NCBI GenBank assembly: GCA_936432065.2
Contig: OW386289.2
Location: forward strand, 12,943,077-13,007,076
DNA from: Rutpela maculata
Taxonomy: Eukaryota > Arthropoda > Insecta > Coleoptera > Cerambycidae
Length of the DNA stretch: 64,000 nt
Direction: 5' to 3'
Shown here: positions 11,871 through 23,049 of the stretch, one piece after another
Numbering within the stretch: position 1 is the first letter of the stretch
Layout: each line of letters begins with the position of its first letter
The notes under the pieces: generated by a model
Told to the model about the DNA's origin: nothing
Database searches by the model: none
The model's input: the letters and a program-made list of their open reading frames with translations, nothing else
Program-made: the position numbers and the translations under genes

Positions 11871-13218
11871 CAGAGCTGGGCAAATACTTTGAAAAAGTAT
11901 TTAAATATTAAATACTAAATACTAAGTATTTAAATATTAAGTATTTTCAATAGATAAAAGTATTTATAAATAATAAATAACAAAAGTAATTAAATAGTTT
12001 ACACTTAGTATTTAAATACTTTCTGAATATTTAAATACTTTGATAACACTGAGATATTTTGAAGCATAGTTAAGTGTAATAAAAATAGCCTTTAATGGCT
12101 AAACTTCGCCAAATTGTTTTCTATTTTTGTAGTAGTTCATATTATCATTATCATTATTATTATTATATTAAATGTTATTTGACTATTTGAGGTGTCAAAA
12201 TTTTAGGTTTCATGACTTTCATGAACTTCTACAACACTATTTTAATACCTCTATACTTAATCAGTTCTAGTTGGGTATTGGACTTTTACTTATCCGTAAA
12301 GCTAGACCTTTGCGTCTTCTGCAAATACCCAAATAAAGCACAGAGACTATGGCACTAGTTCAGCTATTCTCTGTCACAATCACAAAACATATACATGCAG
12401 AGTGAGAGGGAAACATGCGTTTATTTTCGGTTTATTATAAATATTTAAAAAATCATAAATGGTATAATCCTTAAAATAGTTTCAAATACTCCCCATTGCT
12501 CTAAGGAATACAACCATATACAGTTCTTATCATAAACTTTGTATATAGTTAAATGCCATACTTTAATAATGAAATTAGGAACTATTTTCATTGACAAACT
12601 ACGATATTTAAGTACAACAGAAATTTACAATAAAAAAAATATATAGTTGTATTCGTTAGAAAAATGGCAATTATTTAAAACAGTTTTAAATATTATAGTA
12701 TATTTGGTTATTTAATTAAACCGAAAATAAACGCATATTTCCCTCTCACTCTGCAAAAGCCTAACCTTAACAGTTAACACTTACTGTCTATGTCTGCTCT
12801 CAACCAACTTTCTGGGAATTAAGACGTGAATGACTGAAGACTGAATGATGCAATGTGTTTATTAACTACATAGTATGGTACATGTCTTGATTCTTGACGA
12901 GTATCTGCCTGTCTCCCTGTGTATTGGATTATATTTTTTGAATTTATTTAAATACTTTTGAGATTCAAATACTTCTGGAAGTATTTAAATACTGCCAGAA
13001 AAGGATTTAAATACTTTTTTAGAAGTATTTAAATACTTCTCAGTTATTTAAATAGTTTAAGTATTTATAAATACTTTAGGATCATTTTCACAAATACTAA
13101 GTAGTAAATATTTCAGATAAAGTATTTGCAAGCATAAATACAAATACTTGGTATTTAAATACTTTCTAGTATTTAAATACTTATGAGGTATTTGTAAATA
13201 CATATTTGCCCAGCTCTG
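11871..13218. mobile_element. non-autonomous hAT element, 1.35 kb
   Basis: The termini are CAGAGCTGGGCAAATA and TATTTGCCCAGCTCTG. A perfect 8-bp duplication CTATCAAT flanks it (11863-11870 and 13219-13226), the hallmark of hAT insertion. The interior is dominated by AAGTATTTAAATAC-like repeats near both ends. An inner inverted pair at 12398-12440 and 12712-12755 shares GTTTATTTTCGGTTTA. There is no transposase coding sequence. Confidence 0.9.
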
Positions 13219-13286
13219 CTATCAATTTTTGAAACTGTATTAATTTTGTCCGATATATCACAATTTTAACTGTTATATTACTGAAT

Positions 13287-14456
13287 TATTGATGTGGTCA
13301 AATATACTCAATGATACAGAGTCCGTTGTGTCTATATTGGAGTGCATTTAGAGTGGCCATTATTTTTCAAATTTTTGCGACACCCCCAGACTGATTCCAT
13401 TCCATAAAAAAATACTCATGTAAAATTTTAGCTCGATCGAATTTCGTTAATTACGATTTATTAATTACGATTTTTTTATCAGTTTCTTGTGACACATTTT
13501 ACAAAAAATAACAAAATAACACCTACCATTATTTTACTGAAAAAAAAAACAACAATCCCATATTGCTTGGACAAAGTTTCCCTTTTAAGTCGGGAAATCG
13601 TTTCCTATTTTCAGACACTACTTGGAGCACATACTGTTTTTGTTCGTCGTCTTTTGTCGATAAACTATTATAATCGCTGAATAATTTAACATCCCGTTCC
13701 GCCACATCATTGACGACTTTCAGTTTTTTTTTTTTATATATTTGTATTCCATAGAGATAGTCTGGGTGCCAAATAAGGATTTTTACCCCAACCTGGAAGT
13801 ATGGTATAGCAAAGGTTTTTTGGCTGTTTTTGATTCTTCAAAAGGTCAACATTACGATTCCGATTGATGCCACTTTGGTACCCTTGGGCATTTTGAGATA
13901 TTCAAGATGGCGACTGGCTCAGAGGTAAAAACAGGTTTTTCCAAATATTTCATTATATAGATGTGTGACACATCGTTTTATATGTTTTTAAGAACTGTGA
14001 ATAAGTATTTAAGGTTAAAAATCATGTACGACGTGAGCTTTAAGTGTTGCTAATTTACTTTATTAAGAGGGCGGCTGATTCGGAGAATAAATTAATTTTT
14101 AAAGCAAAAAAAACTAGTGCCTAGTTTTGTTGTAGGTATAATCAAGTCAGGCTTTAAGAATACGGATAACACCATATCCTTAAAAGTGGTATGTGTGAGC
14201 AAGTTGAATGACCTTTTAAAAACATTGGTTAAAAGGTCGTGCTAGTTCAAAGCAAGTAAGGTTTTAAAAAAAATTAAACAAACGTAAACTTAATATTCTG
14301 TAGTTTTTCGTTTCGGATGGAAAGGCTTGATCGTCCTTTGTTTTTATTGTATATTTTTTATGATTAACTTACTTTTTTGTTTTTTTTTTTGTAATTTTTA
14401 TTTTTTTGTTTTTTTTATTGTAAAAACTGTAAACAACGAAACGTCAAAATCAACAT
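13287..14456. other. non-genic spacer
   Basis: No gene or clear repeat boundary is seen; poly(T) runs occur at 13721-13735 and 14377-14420. A MITE or TE relic is likely but not supported. Confidence 0.4.
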
Positions 14457-15000
14457 TTAATCTTCCTCGGAATCTTCACTGTCAGAAGTTATATTTTTAG
14501 AAATTCTCGTATGAGGATCCTGGCAAGAATGTTCTGTGCTTAGTTGCAGACAATTGCACATTAAACTGCATGACAAGTCATTAGCCGCGCATCTGCATCG
14601 TATTGTGTTGCATGGATTTATTGATTTGCATGAACATTTTGCTAATGCCAAAATGTAATCTGGGGCAATTTGAATCTTTCTTAGCAAGGTGATTGGATGT
14701 AATTCCTCGTCAGCCTGCCACCCGTATTGAGTGGCATCTATATTTGGTCAAAAGAAATCCATTACAGACAACCACAAAAATGTTTGGAAATGTGCCCTTT
14801 TTAAGATTTCTTGAAAACATTCAGTAGTTGGTGGAAGAGCAGAGAATTACAGAGCTTTTAGTTGGGCTTGTCAGACTTTTTTAGCTCATAGAGAAGTTCT
14901 AACATCAGTCATTTTGCTAGTATTGTTTACTCCATAACACGAAGCTACAAAAATTATACATTCTATTGCTGTTTAATCGACCCAAATGCGTTAAAAACCA
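14457..15000 (-). pseudogene. gene B2: C-terminal relic of XPG-like/Cys8 protein
   Basis: Reading the minus strand from about 15000, one frame gives a stretch like VASCYGVNNTSKMTDVR, then ALPPTTECFQEI, QTFLWLS, YGWQADEELHPI and IAPDYILALAKCSCK. A cysteine cluster follows with spacing C-x-C-x5-C-x4-C-x-C-x6-C-x3-C-x-C, and an acidic tail (SDSEDSEED) ends at 14457. The same block order is seen in B1. At least three in-frame stops interrupt the part upstream of 14690, so it is dead. The nuclease-like domain is not visible upstream; a LINE (15250-16630) and family A debris lie there on the same strand. Confidence 0.65.
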
Positions 15001-15249
15001 GACAATCCGTTAAACTTTTAATGACCTTTTTTTTTCGAATTCCATGGTATTGAGCCACCGTGTCGTAACCAGATTACGAATGTGCGGCTGGTAAATATGG
15101 TATGACTTGTTTCTGTTTTAATACCGTGGCCCTAATATCTGTGGTGGCTCACAGTGCCTTAAAAGAAACCATAGAAACCTCGTTTTTCAAATCTAGCAAA
15201 TTAAAATAATATGCAAGACAAAAACATCACTTATTACATTTACATAGCA
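15001..15249. other. short unassigned spacer
   Basis: Contains GGTATTGAGCCACCGTG at 15046 and TGTGGTGGCTCACAGTGCC at 15140, a weak inverted pair (GAGCCACC/GGTGGCTC) bounding about 110 bp. No coding sequence. Confidence 0.4.
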
Positions 15250-16630
15250 TAAGAGAGAGAGACAGAGAGAGAGACACACACACAGAGAGAGAGAGAGAGA
15301 GAAAGATACTTTATTGTCCAAAGAAATAATTCTCATTGACAAAGTTTAAATATAACACAAACAATATTTGTTTAGTCGGTTTACAAACAATACAAAACAA
15401 AAACAGAAAAAATACAAAGACACAAAAATCACGAACATACGACAAAAGTTGTATATTTTATAAACTATATGGTAGTGAACTAAGTACATTAAAATGTATC
15501 GTCATAGTACTCCTGTAAGTTATAATAGGGTTTATAATTAAGAATTTTTTTACAGCCTTCCTAAATAGTTTGTCAGAGGAGATATTTTTCATTACTACTG
15601 CGATACGATTGTAAATTTTCTTACTATTGTAAATTAGAGAATTTTTTGTGAAGTTGGTAGATGGTATGGGTAGAGTAATGTCATTTGCTTGGCGAGTAAT
15701 GCGGCGATTTTCTGTACGTTCAAAGATATTTCATTTTTTATGAAGTAAGCACACCGTTTCGTGGATAAAAATAGATACTACAGTTAATATCTGGTGAGCA
15801 ACAAATGAGCACCCCATTTAATAGTTGTTGGCTGCACAATCCCCAAAATGGCAATGACTCTATTAAGGAAAAGTATGCTGTTTTTGCAGTAGAGCATCCC
15901 AATTCGATAGAAATTGTGCAGTCCAAGAAACTTTGTATGAGTTTTATTTTCTAGAATGTGACTTCCCAGGTAAAACTCTTCTAAGTTGCAACCGAACGCT
16001 AAAACATTAGTTTTAGCAATATTAAATGTGAGAAGATTTGAATCACACCATTCCTTTACTACAGACATATCGGAGGAGATATTCTCATGCAACATTCTCA
16101 AGTTTTTATTATGCCACAGAATGGTGGTGTCATCGGCAAAAAGCGTAAAACTTCCCGATATATTGATAGTTGCCAAGTTATTTATATATAACAAAAAGAG
16201 TACTGGGCCGAGAACAGTCCCTTGTGGAACTCCGCAGCTTATCTTAACTTTATTAGAATATTTTGCTGATGATTTTATCATTTGGAAGCGATCCTTAAGG
16301 TAGGACTGAATCCGTAACACTGAAGCTTTCGCAGCAATATTTCATGATTCACGCAATCGAATGCTTTCGATAAATCACAAAGTACAGCCGCGGCAACTTC
16401 AGCCTCATTTCTTTTATGGTAAACCTCTTCCAAAAAAGCAAAAATAGCTTCGCTGGTACTTTTGTTGGTTTGAAACTCAAACTGGTTACTATTAAGTATT
16501 TTATCTACAGTTAAGAAAGTTAGTATCCTTAACTAATTTTTCGATTATTTTAGCAAGTATACATATTAAAGAAATTGGTCGAAAATTTGAGGGTTCATCA
16601 GTACTTCCACCTTTGTAAATTGGAATGACA
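15250..16630 (-). mobile_element. 5'-truncated LINE (LINE4)
   Basis: The minus-strand RT domain begins abruptly near 16630 with VVIPIYKGGS, then FRPIS. At 16320-15784 an open frame includes SCGVPQGTVLGPVLFLLYIN and LFADDTTILW, the palm motifs of a non-LTR reverse transcriptase; the FADD aspartates are intact. A frame change near 15900 follows. The 3' end has an AATAAAG signal near 15309-15315 (minus) and an impure (GA/CA)n tail at 15250-15303. The N-terminal endonuclease is missing, as in incomplete target-primed reverse transcription. A CR1/Jockey-like group is likely from motif style. Confidence 0.8.
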
Positions 16631-17755
16631 ACGTAAGTTTTTAGGCAAGAGGGGTTCAACTTTCAGAAATTGTTGATCTAAATGAAACCTCATGAAAAAT
16701 CCTCTAGTTGTCATAGAAACAAAATCTTCTAGATTACTATCCATCAATAACGTTGTTACATCAGAACTCAGCTGAAACCGCTTTGTGCTGTTACTGCTAT
16801 CTTCGTCTTCACCAGATCGCCTCGCCAAACCTTCCATCTGTTTAATTTTTTTTTCTTGCGACAATCCTGAGTCAAAGAAAGATAAGGCAACTGTCTCTGG
16901 AGCAAGGTACCATAAGTGACTTTTAAATGTGTTGACTGTTGCTCGCGACAAGCCCGGATCTGTGGATATATATTCTTAAAGTTTTTCTTTTTAAAAACAC
17001 AAATCTTGGTATGAAGCTAAAGTTGACAGTGGTGCTAAGAACCAAGCTTCTAAGTAAACATTAATAATAGAAATGGAAATATCTGAAATATTTCTTCGTT
17101 CTGAAGCCGTTAAACGGAATTCATTCCGAAACAAAAAATCTTTAAAAAGTATAAATGGCCTCTGCCATCGGGCATGATACATCGCTCCCGGAGCACGAAA
17201 GGATATATCTCGCGGAGGAACTTTTCCCAATAATATGAATGCTAATTCAGAAACTCTCTATAACCTTCTCGGGGTTGACATTCCGAATCTTCGAGAGTAC
17301 GCCGTATAAAGAGGGAAATTTCACCTGTATTTTGTAGATGGTAGCTGAGATACGGGTCCTCAAACCCAGACTTGAAATATCCTTGATTAATTTGGAACCT
17401 TTTAAAAATAAGAACCAATGTTACTCCAAATTGTTCCTCGAACACCGCTCTAAGGACCAACTCGTAAATGTGGTGTCGGCAAGCCAGGTACAGCAGGTCT
17501 CTTTCCAGGAACTGTTCTAGTAGAACACAAGTGCCATTGAAAACTCCTGTATTTGTAGCAGTGGTATCGAAACATATAGCTTGCGAAATATCCTGGAGGC
17601 CTCAATCCCAAAGGATTTCGTACACTGCCATTGCTTGCGCCCTTTCGGTTCCGGACTCTAATGCAGGGACTCCAGCTTTACTAATGACGACTACAGGAAG
17701 TCTATCTACAGTTTCCTTCCCGTTTAATGATGGGGATAATTTTCCATCCCAGTGA
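16631..17755 (-). pseudogene. family A transposon-associated protein relic
   Basis: Minus-strand frames give, N to C: ICFDTTATNTGVFNGTCVLL, then ERDLLYLACRHHIYE (about 17580-17465), PREGYREFLN (17242-17280), FRAPGAMYHARWQRPF and KDFLFRNEFRLTASE (17230-17090), and SHLWYLAPETVALSFFDSGL (about 16920-16860). I recall this block order (CFDTT..NTG, CRHH, GA.H.ARWM, HLWYL) from large families of uncharacterised, transposon-like proteins in insects and cnidarians. The acidic and His motifs suggest a metal-dependent enzyme, perhaps a divergent RNase H-fold transposase, but that is inference. Several frameshifts split it, and LINE4 truncates the C-terminus. Confidence 0.6.
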
Positions 17756-17828
17756 ATAACAGTAGCTCAAAAAGATTTCAGATTTCAGTTCACATTCTTT
17801 AAATGCTGCTTTTATTTTTCTCATCCTA

Positions 17829-18108
17829 CACTGTAAAAAATGATGTAAATTTACCATCGTTGCGTGTAAAATTCCCATGTAATTTTACCCGCAAAGAGAC
17901 AGGAAAATTTCTATTTACCATGGAGGAGTACCCCAAAATATAAGGTAAATACAAATTTTCCACTTTCTTTGCGGGTAAAATTCCATTACTATTGGAGGTA
18001 AATTTACTATGAAAAAAAATCCTGTCTGGATAAGAGGCAAGTTTATTACATAATAGTAATGGAATTTTACACCAACGATGGTAAATTTACATCATTTTTT
18101 ACAGTATA
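17829..18108. mobile_element. 280-bp MITE
   Basis: ACTGTAAAAAATGATGTAAA at the left end pairs with TTTACATCATTTTTTACAGT at the right end, extending through ACCATCGTTG/CAACGATGGT. GCAAAGAGACAGGA- and GCGGGTAAAATTCC-like blocks recur inside. Confidence 0.8.
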
Positions 18109-19689
18109 GTCAAACTTTCTATTGAAAATTGAGGACGTTTTACTTTAATCGAATGTAGAAAAAAAATCCGGTGACATAGGCCAAGCCTGATGGCAGATTC
18201 GGATTCAGCGTACAAAAATACATACATTTTAACAGGTTTTGTTTCAGGTTCACAATTTTTTTTTGGGTGTGGCGGTAGTAATAATGAATTCCTATAAACA
18301 ATTTTTCTATGCTTCTACATCAGGCGTCAATTGTAATATGAAATACTTATTATGAATAATATAATTGTTAACAATATGAAAAAATCTGTACGTTTCACTT
18401 TCCACAGCCATTATTTATAGACAGAATACATGGTAAATGTCTTTCCTATCTTGTAATTAATGACCTAATAAATAAACATAATGTGACAAATTATCAGGGA
18501 ATAAATCATATTAAGTGGAGAACATGGAGGTGTGAATGTGCCTTGTGTATTTTTCTTTGATACACTAGTCACTATAGACACCAGACATTTCCCTGATCAA
18601 TAAAAATACATTTCTCGGATATGTGTATATCAGGAGCGCAACAATCTAAATTACCAAGTAAATAAAATATTAATGGAAGTAAAAAATAGAATTTTAATAA
18701 TTTCACTTAATAATGCGTATTATTGCCACAGTTGGTAATTTAATCACCTTTCTTATGTTTCTTCTTCTCAACGTCTTACCCAACATTTTTGTGGGCATTT
18801 TTTTCGTCTCTTGCCGTCTGGTTATCCCTGAACTATCAACCGTTTTATATTGGCCTCCCTGCGGTTGATGTGGACACAAAATGAAAGGATTCGGGAGAAT
18901 TCGATGCTGCAAAGTCGCTTTTGGGTACGTATTTCTTGGAGAATCGAGCTATTAATGCGATGGGTTTCTACAAGGAAGTCGTAGTAAACATCTCCAGGCC
19001 CACATTCTCAAGTCGGTTTTCAAAGGGATAGGTCATGCGGTGAAACGCTCCCATGTAAACCGCGAAAATACCGGGCTAAATTTGATAAATTTGATAAGTG
19101 AATTGTAGCTCAAAAAATTCCACTTAATCGATGTCATAACAAAAGAACAAAGCTGAATCATAATTAATATTTGAAAATAACTAATATAGTTATTTAATAC
19201 AAACGCTAACTGCAAATGAACAATACGTGCAACCATAAAATAGGATCGACCAGTGCAATCCAACCCTCGACGGTATAGTGGGTCCAACATCGTATACCTG
19301 CAGAAACTCGAACAAGAACCGAGGGATCGGATAAGTCCGTATATTCTTAACTTGTATCAAATAAACGCACATCTTCTTGCAGCTCAATAATTTCTTAATA
19401 TTTAATTTTTACTTTATTTTATTTACTGGCCGGCTGTAAATATTGAATCTAAACTGAGCCCGAACTGGTCAGTGGCGTACTACTACTAACTTCAGTCGAG
19501 GTCACCTCGCCTACAACCACCTCCATGAAACGATTGTTGTTAAGTAGTATCTGCGTATGATTGATGCGCTAAATTTGTTATAGAACTTTTTAACTCATTA
19601 ATATCTGTAGTTTTTGGCTTAATTAACTATGGATCCAATACCGTCAGATATGTACTGAATATACAGTATCGAAAAGTCCTGGATTAGGT
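18109..19689. other. non-genic spacer
   Basis: Short open frames at 18703-18912, 19033-19290 and 19190-19387 (all minus) show no recognisable domain. No clear repeat structure is visible. Confidence 0.4.
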
Positions 19690-19855
19690 ATGCCATAGTT
19701 TCAACGACTTAACCGACCGCCCACACTAAAGGCGTCTACCAGTACCTTAGCAGAGTAAAGTGTGACACGCTCCTTAGTTTACATCATTGCTTGCTTCGCT
19801 CTCGCTTGTTCTTATTGCCGTACCTAATCAAACGCTTGCCGATACTGTATTACGT
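19690..19855 (+). repeat. dispersed repeat T, copy 1
   Basis: ACCGACCGCCCACA, CTACCAGTACC.TAGCAGAG and GCTTGCTTCGCTCTCGCTTG match, inverted, the segment at about 51850-51980. It is therefore a two-copy repeat in this window, type unknown. Confidence 0.6.
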
Positions 19856-19871
19856 TATTTTCCTTTAATTG

Positions 19872-21918
19872 CACAGCCACACAAAAAAAATAAAGTGTCT
19901 TGACTCCAGAGACTGACTAGGTAGACTTTATGTTTTTCGGGTCGCTGAATCCGAATCCGGGGTTTATTTGATCCCATGTCATCAGGTTTAAGGTCATTTG
20001 AAGGTCAAATTGAGATATGACCGTGAAAAATTCCGTAAAAATTTATGTTTATGTTTTTGAGGTTGTTGAATCCGAATTCGGGGTTTATTTGATCCCATGT
20101 CATCAGGTTTAAGGTCACTTGAAGGTCAAATTGAGATATGACCGTGAAAAATTCCGTAAAAAATTTTGTTTATGTTTTTGAGGTTACTGAATCCGAATCC
20201 GGGGTTTATTTGATACCATCATGTCAGAATGAAGGTCAAATGAAGGTCAAACACATGAAATTCAATAATACAATCTTTTTTGACCCCGGATTCTGAAAAA
20301 GCAGAAAATTTTACGTCCACATACATCCTGAACGGTACACGGAACCGATTTCTTAGGTCATTTGTTGGTTATCAAGCGGTCAAATGCTTATTTTCCATTT
20401 CTTAGCTGATATATCGATTGTAAATCGAAAACTTGCGTCTATGACTAGTGACCTTCAAGTTTTTGTGGTCGCTTATCACGATCCCGGTATCCATTTGATA
20501 CCATGACGTATAAACCAAGGTCCATCGAAGGTCAAACGCCATAATTCGAATTATATAATTTTTTTAACCCCGTATTCTCAAAGAACAAAAAAATCTTACA
20601 TCCAAATGCGTCTTGATCTGAGTCGAACCGAACTTTGGTTTCATATGGAGGTATTAAACTATTTTGAGATGTTTTAAACTACATTTTTAAGTCCAAAGAC
20701 CTAAATCCAAATCTGCTGAATTCAATAGCCTCAAAATTCAATAACCCAATAACCTAATAGCTCTAAAAACCTGATCCCGTAGCTATAAAATGGGGATTAC
20801 AGATGATGAAAGCTGATGAATCCGTTTACTCGAATGACCACATTGCTCAATATTCCCATAACCGAGTAACCCCATAATTTTATTACTCAGTCTCTCATAG
20901 CAAAAATTCTGTTCTTTATAATTAAAGTTGTTGAGCTTCACAACTCCAAACCATGCCACTGTAATTATGGAACTCATTTTCTCGCTCTGCAACTTATCAT
21001 GAAATTTCTTTGCATGGAACAACCTTTACACCCAAATCAGCATAGCACTTGTGTCTGCATCCAGGGCACCTCCTCGCGGTGACGGTGGGCAACGAAGTAA
21101 GCCCGTTATGATGTATAAAATCCGTTCACGCAACCTCCTCGTGGTGTACATCGGGTAACGCTAATGTTAACGGTTTCACAATTCAGTTGAAAGATTCAAA
21201 AGAAATCTGTATTTGACCTGCAGATGATCTTTCAGGGTCCAAAAAATTATATCATTCGAATTATAGCGTTTGACTTCAGTTATACATCATGGTATCAAAT
21301 GGATACCGGGATCGTGATAAGTCACCACAAAAACTTAAAGGTCACTAGTCATAGACGCAAGTTTTCGATTTACAATCGATATATCAGCTAAGAAATGGAA
21401 AATAAGCATTTGACAGCTTGATAACCAACAAATGACCTAAGAAATCGGTTCCATAAACCGTTCAGGATGTAAAATTTTTTGCTTTTTCAGAATCCGGGGT
21501 CAAAAAAGATTGCATTATTGAATTTCATGTGTTTGACCTTCATTTGACCTTCATTTGACCTTGATTCTGACATGATGGTATCAAATAAACCCCGGATTCG
21601 GATTCAGCAACCTCAAAAACATAAACATAAATTTTACGGAATTTTTCACGGTCGTATCTCAATTTGACCTTCAAATGACCTTAAACCTGATGACATGGGA
21701 TCAAATAAACCCCGGATTCGGATTCAGCAACCTCAAAAACATGAACATATATTTTTTACGGAATTTTTCACGGTCATATCTCAATTTGACCTTCAAATTA
21801 CCTTAAACCTGATGACATGGGATCAAATGGACCCCGGATTCGGATTCAGCGACCCGAAAAATATAAAGTCTACCTAGTCTCTGGGGTCAAGACACTTTAT
21901 TTTTTTTGTGTGGCTGTG
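19872..21918. mobile_element. 2.05-kb foldback element with ~120-bp arm repeats
   Basis: The ends are CACAGCCACACAAAAAAAA and its inverse TTTTTTTTGTGTGGCTGTG. The arms are about 700 bp each (19872-20600 and 21230-21918). Each contains three successive ~120-bp units; in the left arm they start near 19931, 20050 and 20170, each with CTGAATCCGAATCCGGGGTT-like sequence, then AAGGTCAAATTGAGATATGA. The loop (20640-21200) carries two CCTCCTCG.GGTG blocks and no gene. This architecture resembles Drosophila FB-type transposons, although no transposase is present. Confidence 0.9.
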
Positions 21919-23049
21919 TCGTTTAAGTTATGTAGTAATTTAAAAAACAAGCCTAAGCTATTATATCAATAAACTACAATATATTTTGTAACCATGGGAT
22001 ATAGTTTATTTCCATATTGTGAATTTATTGTATTTTTATTGGTGAACTATTTTAATTTAAAAATTAAGTCAAACTAGTACTCATTTATGTCTGCTCGTTA
22101 AAATTTAAATTGAATATCTGAAAATATATTTCAAGAGTATTTTTGTAACGTGGTTACGTGGTGTTTTGCTGTTATAGATTATAAGACAAAATGATAACCA
22201 AAACCGAAATCGTCCAGTTCACCTGGTGGAATTTAGCCTATGCAATTCGGGACACCCTGTATGTTAAGTTAATGAAATTAAGATTAGAAGTATTATTTTG
22301 TACATAGGAAGACAACATAAGTAGTAGAAAAAAAACAGGAATAGAAATAGTAGTTCAAAAATCCCACATATTAGAATACCTATTAGAAGCCGCCATATTA
22401 GAATACCTCATATTAAAATGTTTCTTTCAGAACGCACACACTTTTTTTGTTTTCATCACCAGAAACCTGTGTTTACTAAACTAGTTTCAATTAATCCCGA
22501 AGTAAACGTTTTCCGCCGCCATATTGAAACCGCCATTTTTAATTTCTACATTTCAACGTCAGATTTAAAATGTACACCCTCAGAAACCCCTATACACGAT
22601 TTTTTTGAGGATTGTTACAGAAATTAGAAATATTGCCACGTGTTTTGTTGCGCCACTGGCGTATGTAGTTCAACTCACGGTGTGCTTTGCATGTAGATAT
22701 GTAATAATATCTGTTGTTTGGGTGTACGGCGCTAGTAGTAATTTATTGTATTTGTATATGGAGAGGTTTTTTATCAAATGAATGGTAAGCTCTCGAGAAG
22801 GCGGTAGCATTTTATATTCACTTTATAATATTATTCATTGCATTCCTGGAATTTGTAACAATTATTCAAATATCATTGCCAATTCTCTGGAAAAAGTCTT
22901 TTATTATAAATGGTCTTGAACATGTTATGAATCGTTAGTGGGATTATTATAAACAAATTAACAAATCACTTTATTATGAATTTAAACGGACTACACTGAA
23001 CTGGATTTTTAATATCTAGGTTTTAACCTTCGAATTGACAATGCTAATC
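21919..23049. other. non-genic spacer
   Basis: AT-rich. A solo GACACCCTGTATG at about 22250 resembles the right end of CAGGGTGTC-type MITEs. A short open frame at 22418-22627 has no recognisable motif. Confidence 0.4.

Larger units (their letters stand above)
8973..13286. mobile_element. element E1: long-TIR DNA transposon carrying gene B1
   Basis: The left arm (about 8973-9245) starts GTTCAGTAATGTAACGATTT. Its reverse complement begins at about 11256 (TATTAATTTTAGGAAAAAAG), runs to 11466, continues in the 11842-11870 stretch, and resumes at 13219-13286, ending ATATTACTGAAT. The gaps are exactly the two hAT insertions listed below. TA lies outside both ends (8971-8972 and 13287-13288), so a TA duplication is possible. 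Inside are a foldback (9484-10246), a further copy of its arm, and the C-terminal part of a family B gene. A truncated relative with the same left arm lies at 52020-52574. Confidence 0.75.

Noticed and set aside
15240..15305. GA/CA microsatellite as an independent satellite.
   Set aside because: It is the 3' tail of LINE4, next to its AATAAA signal.
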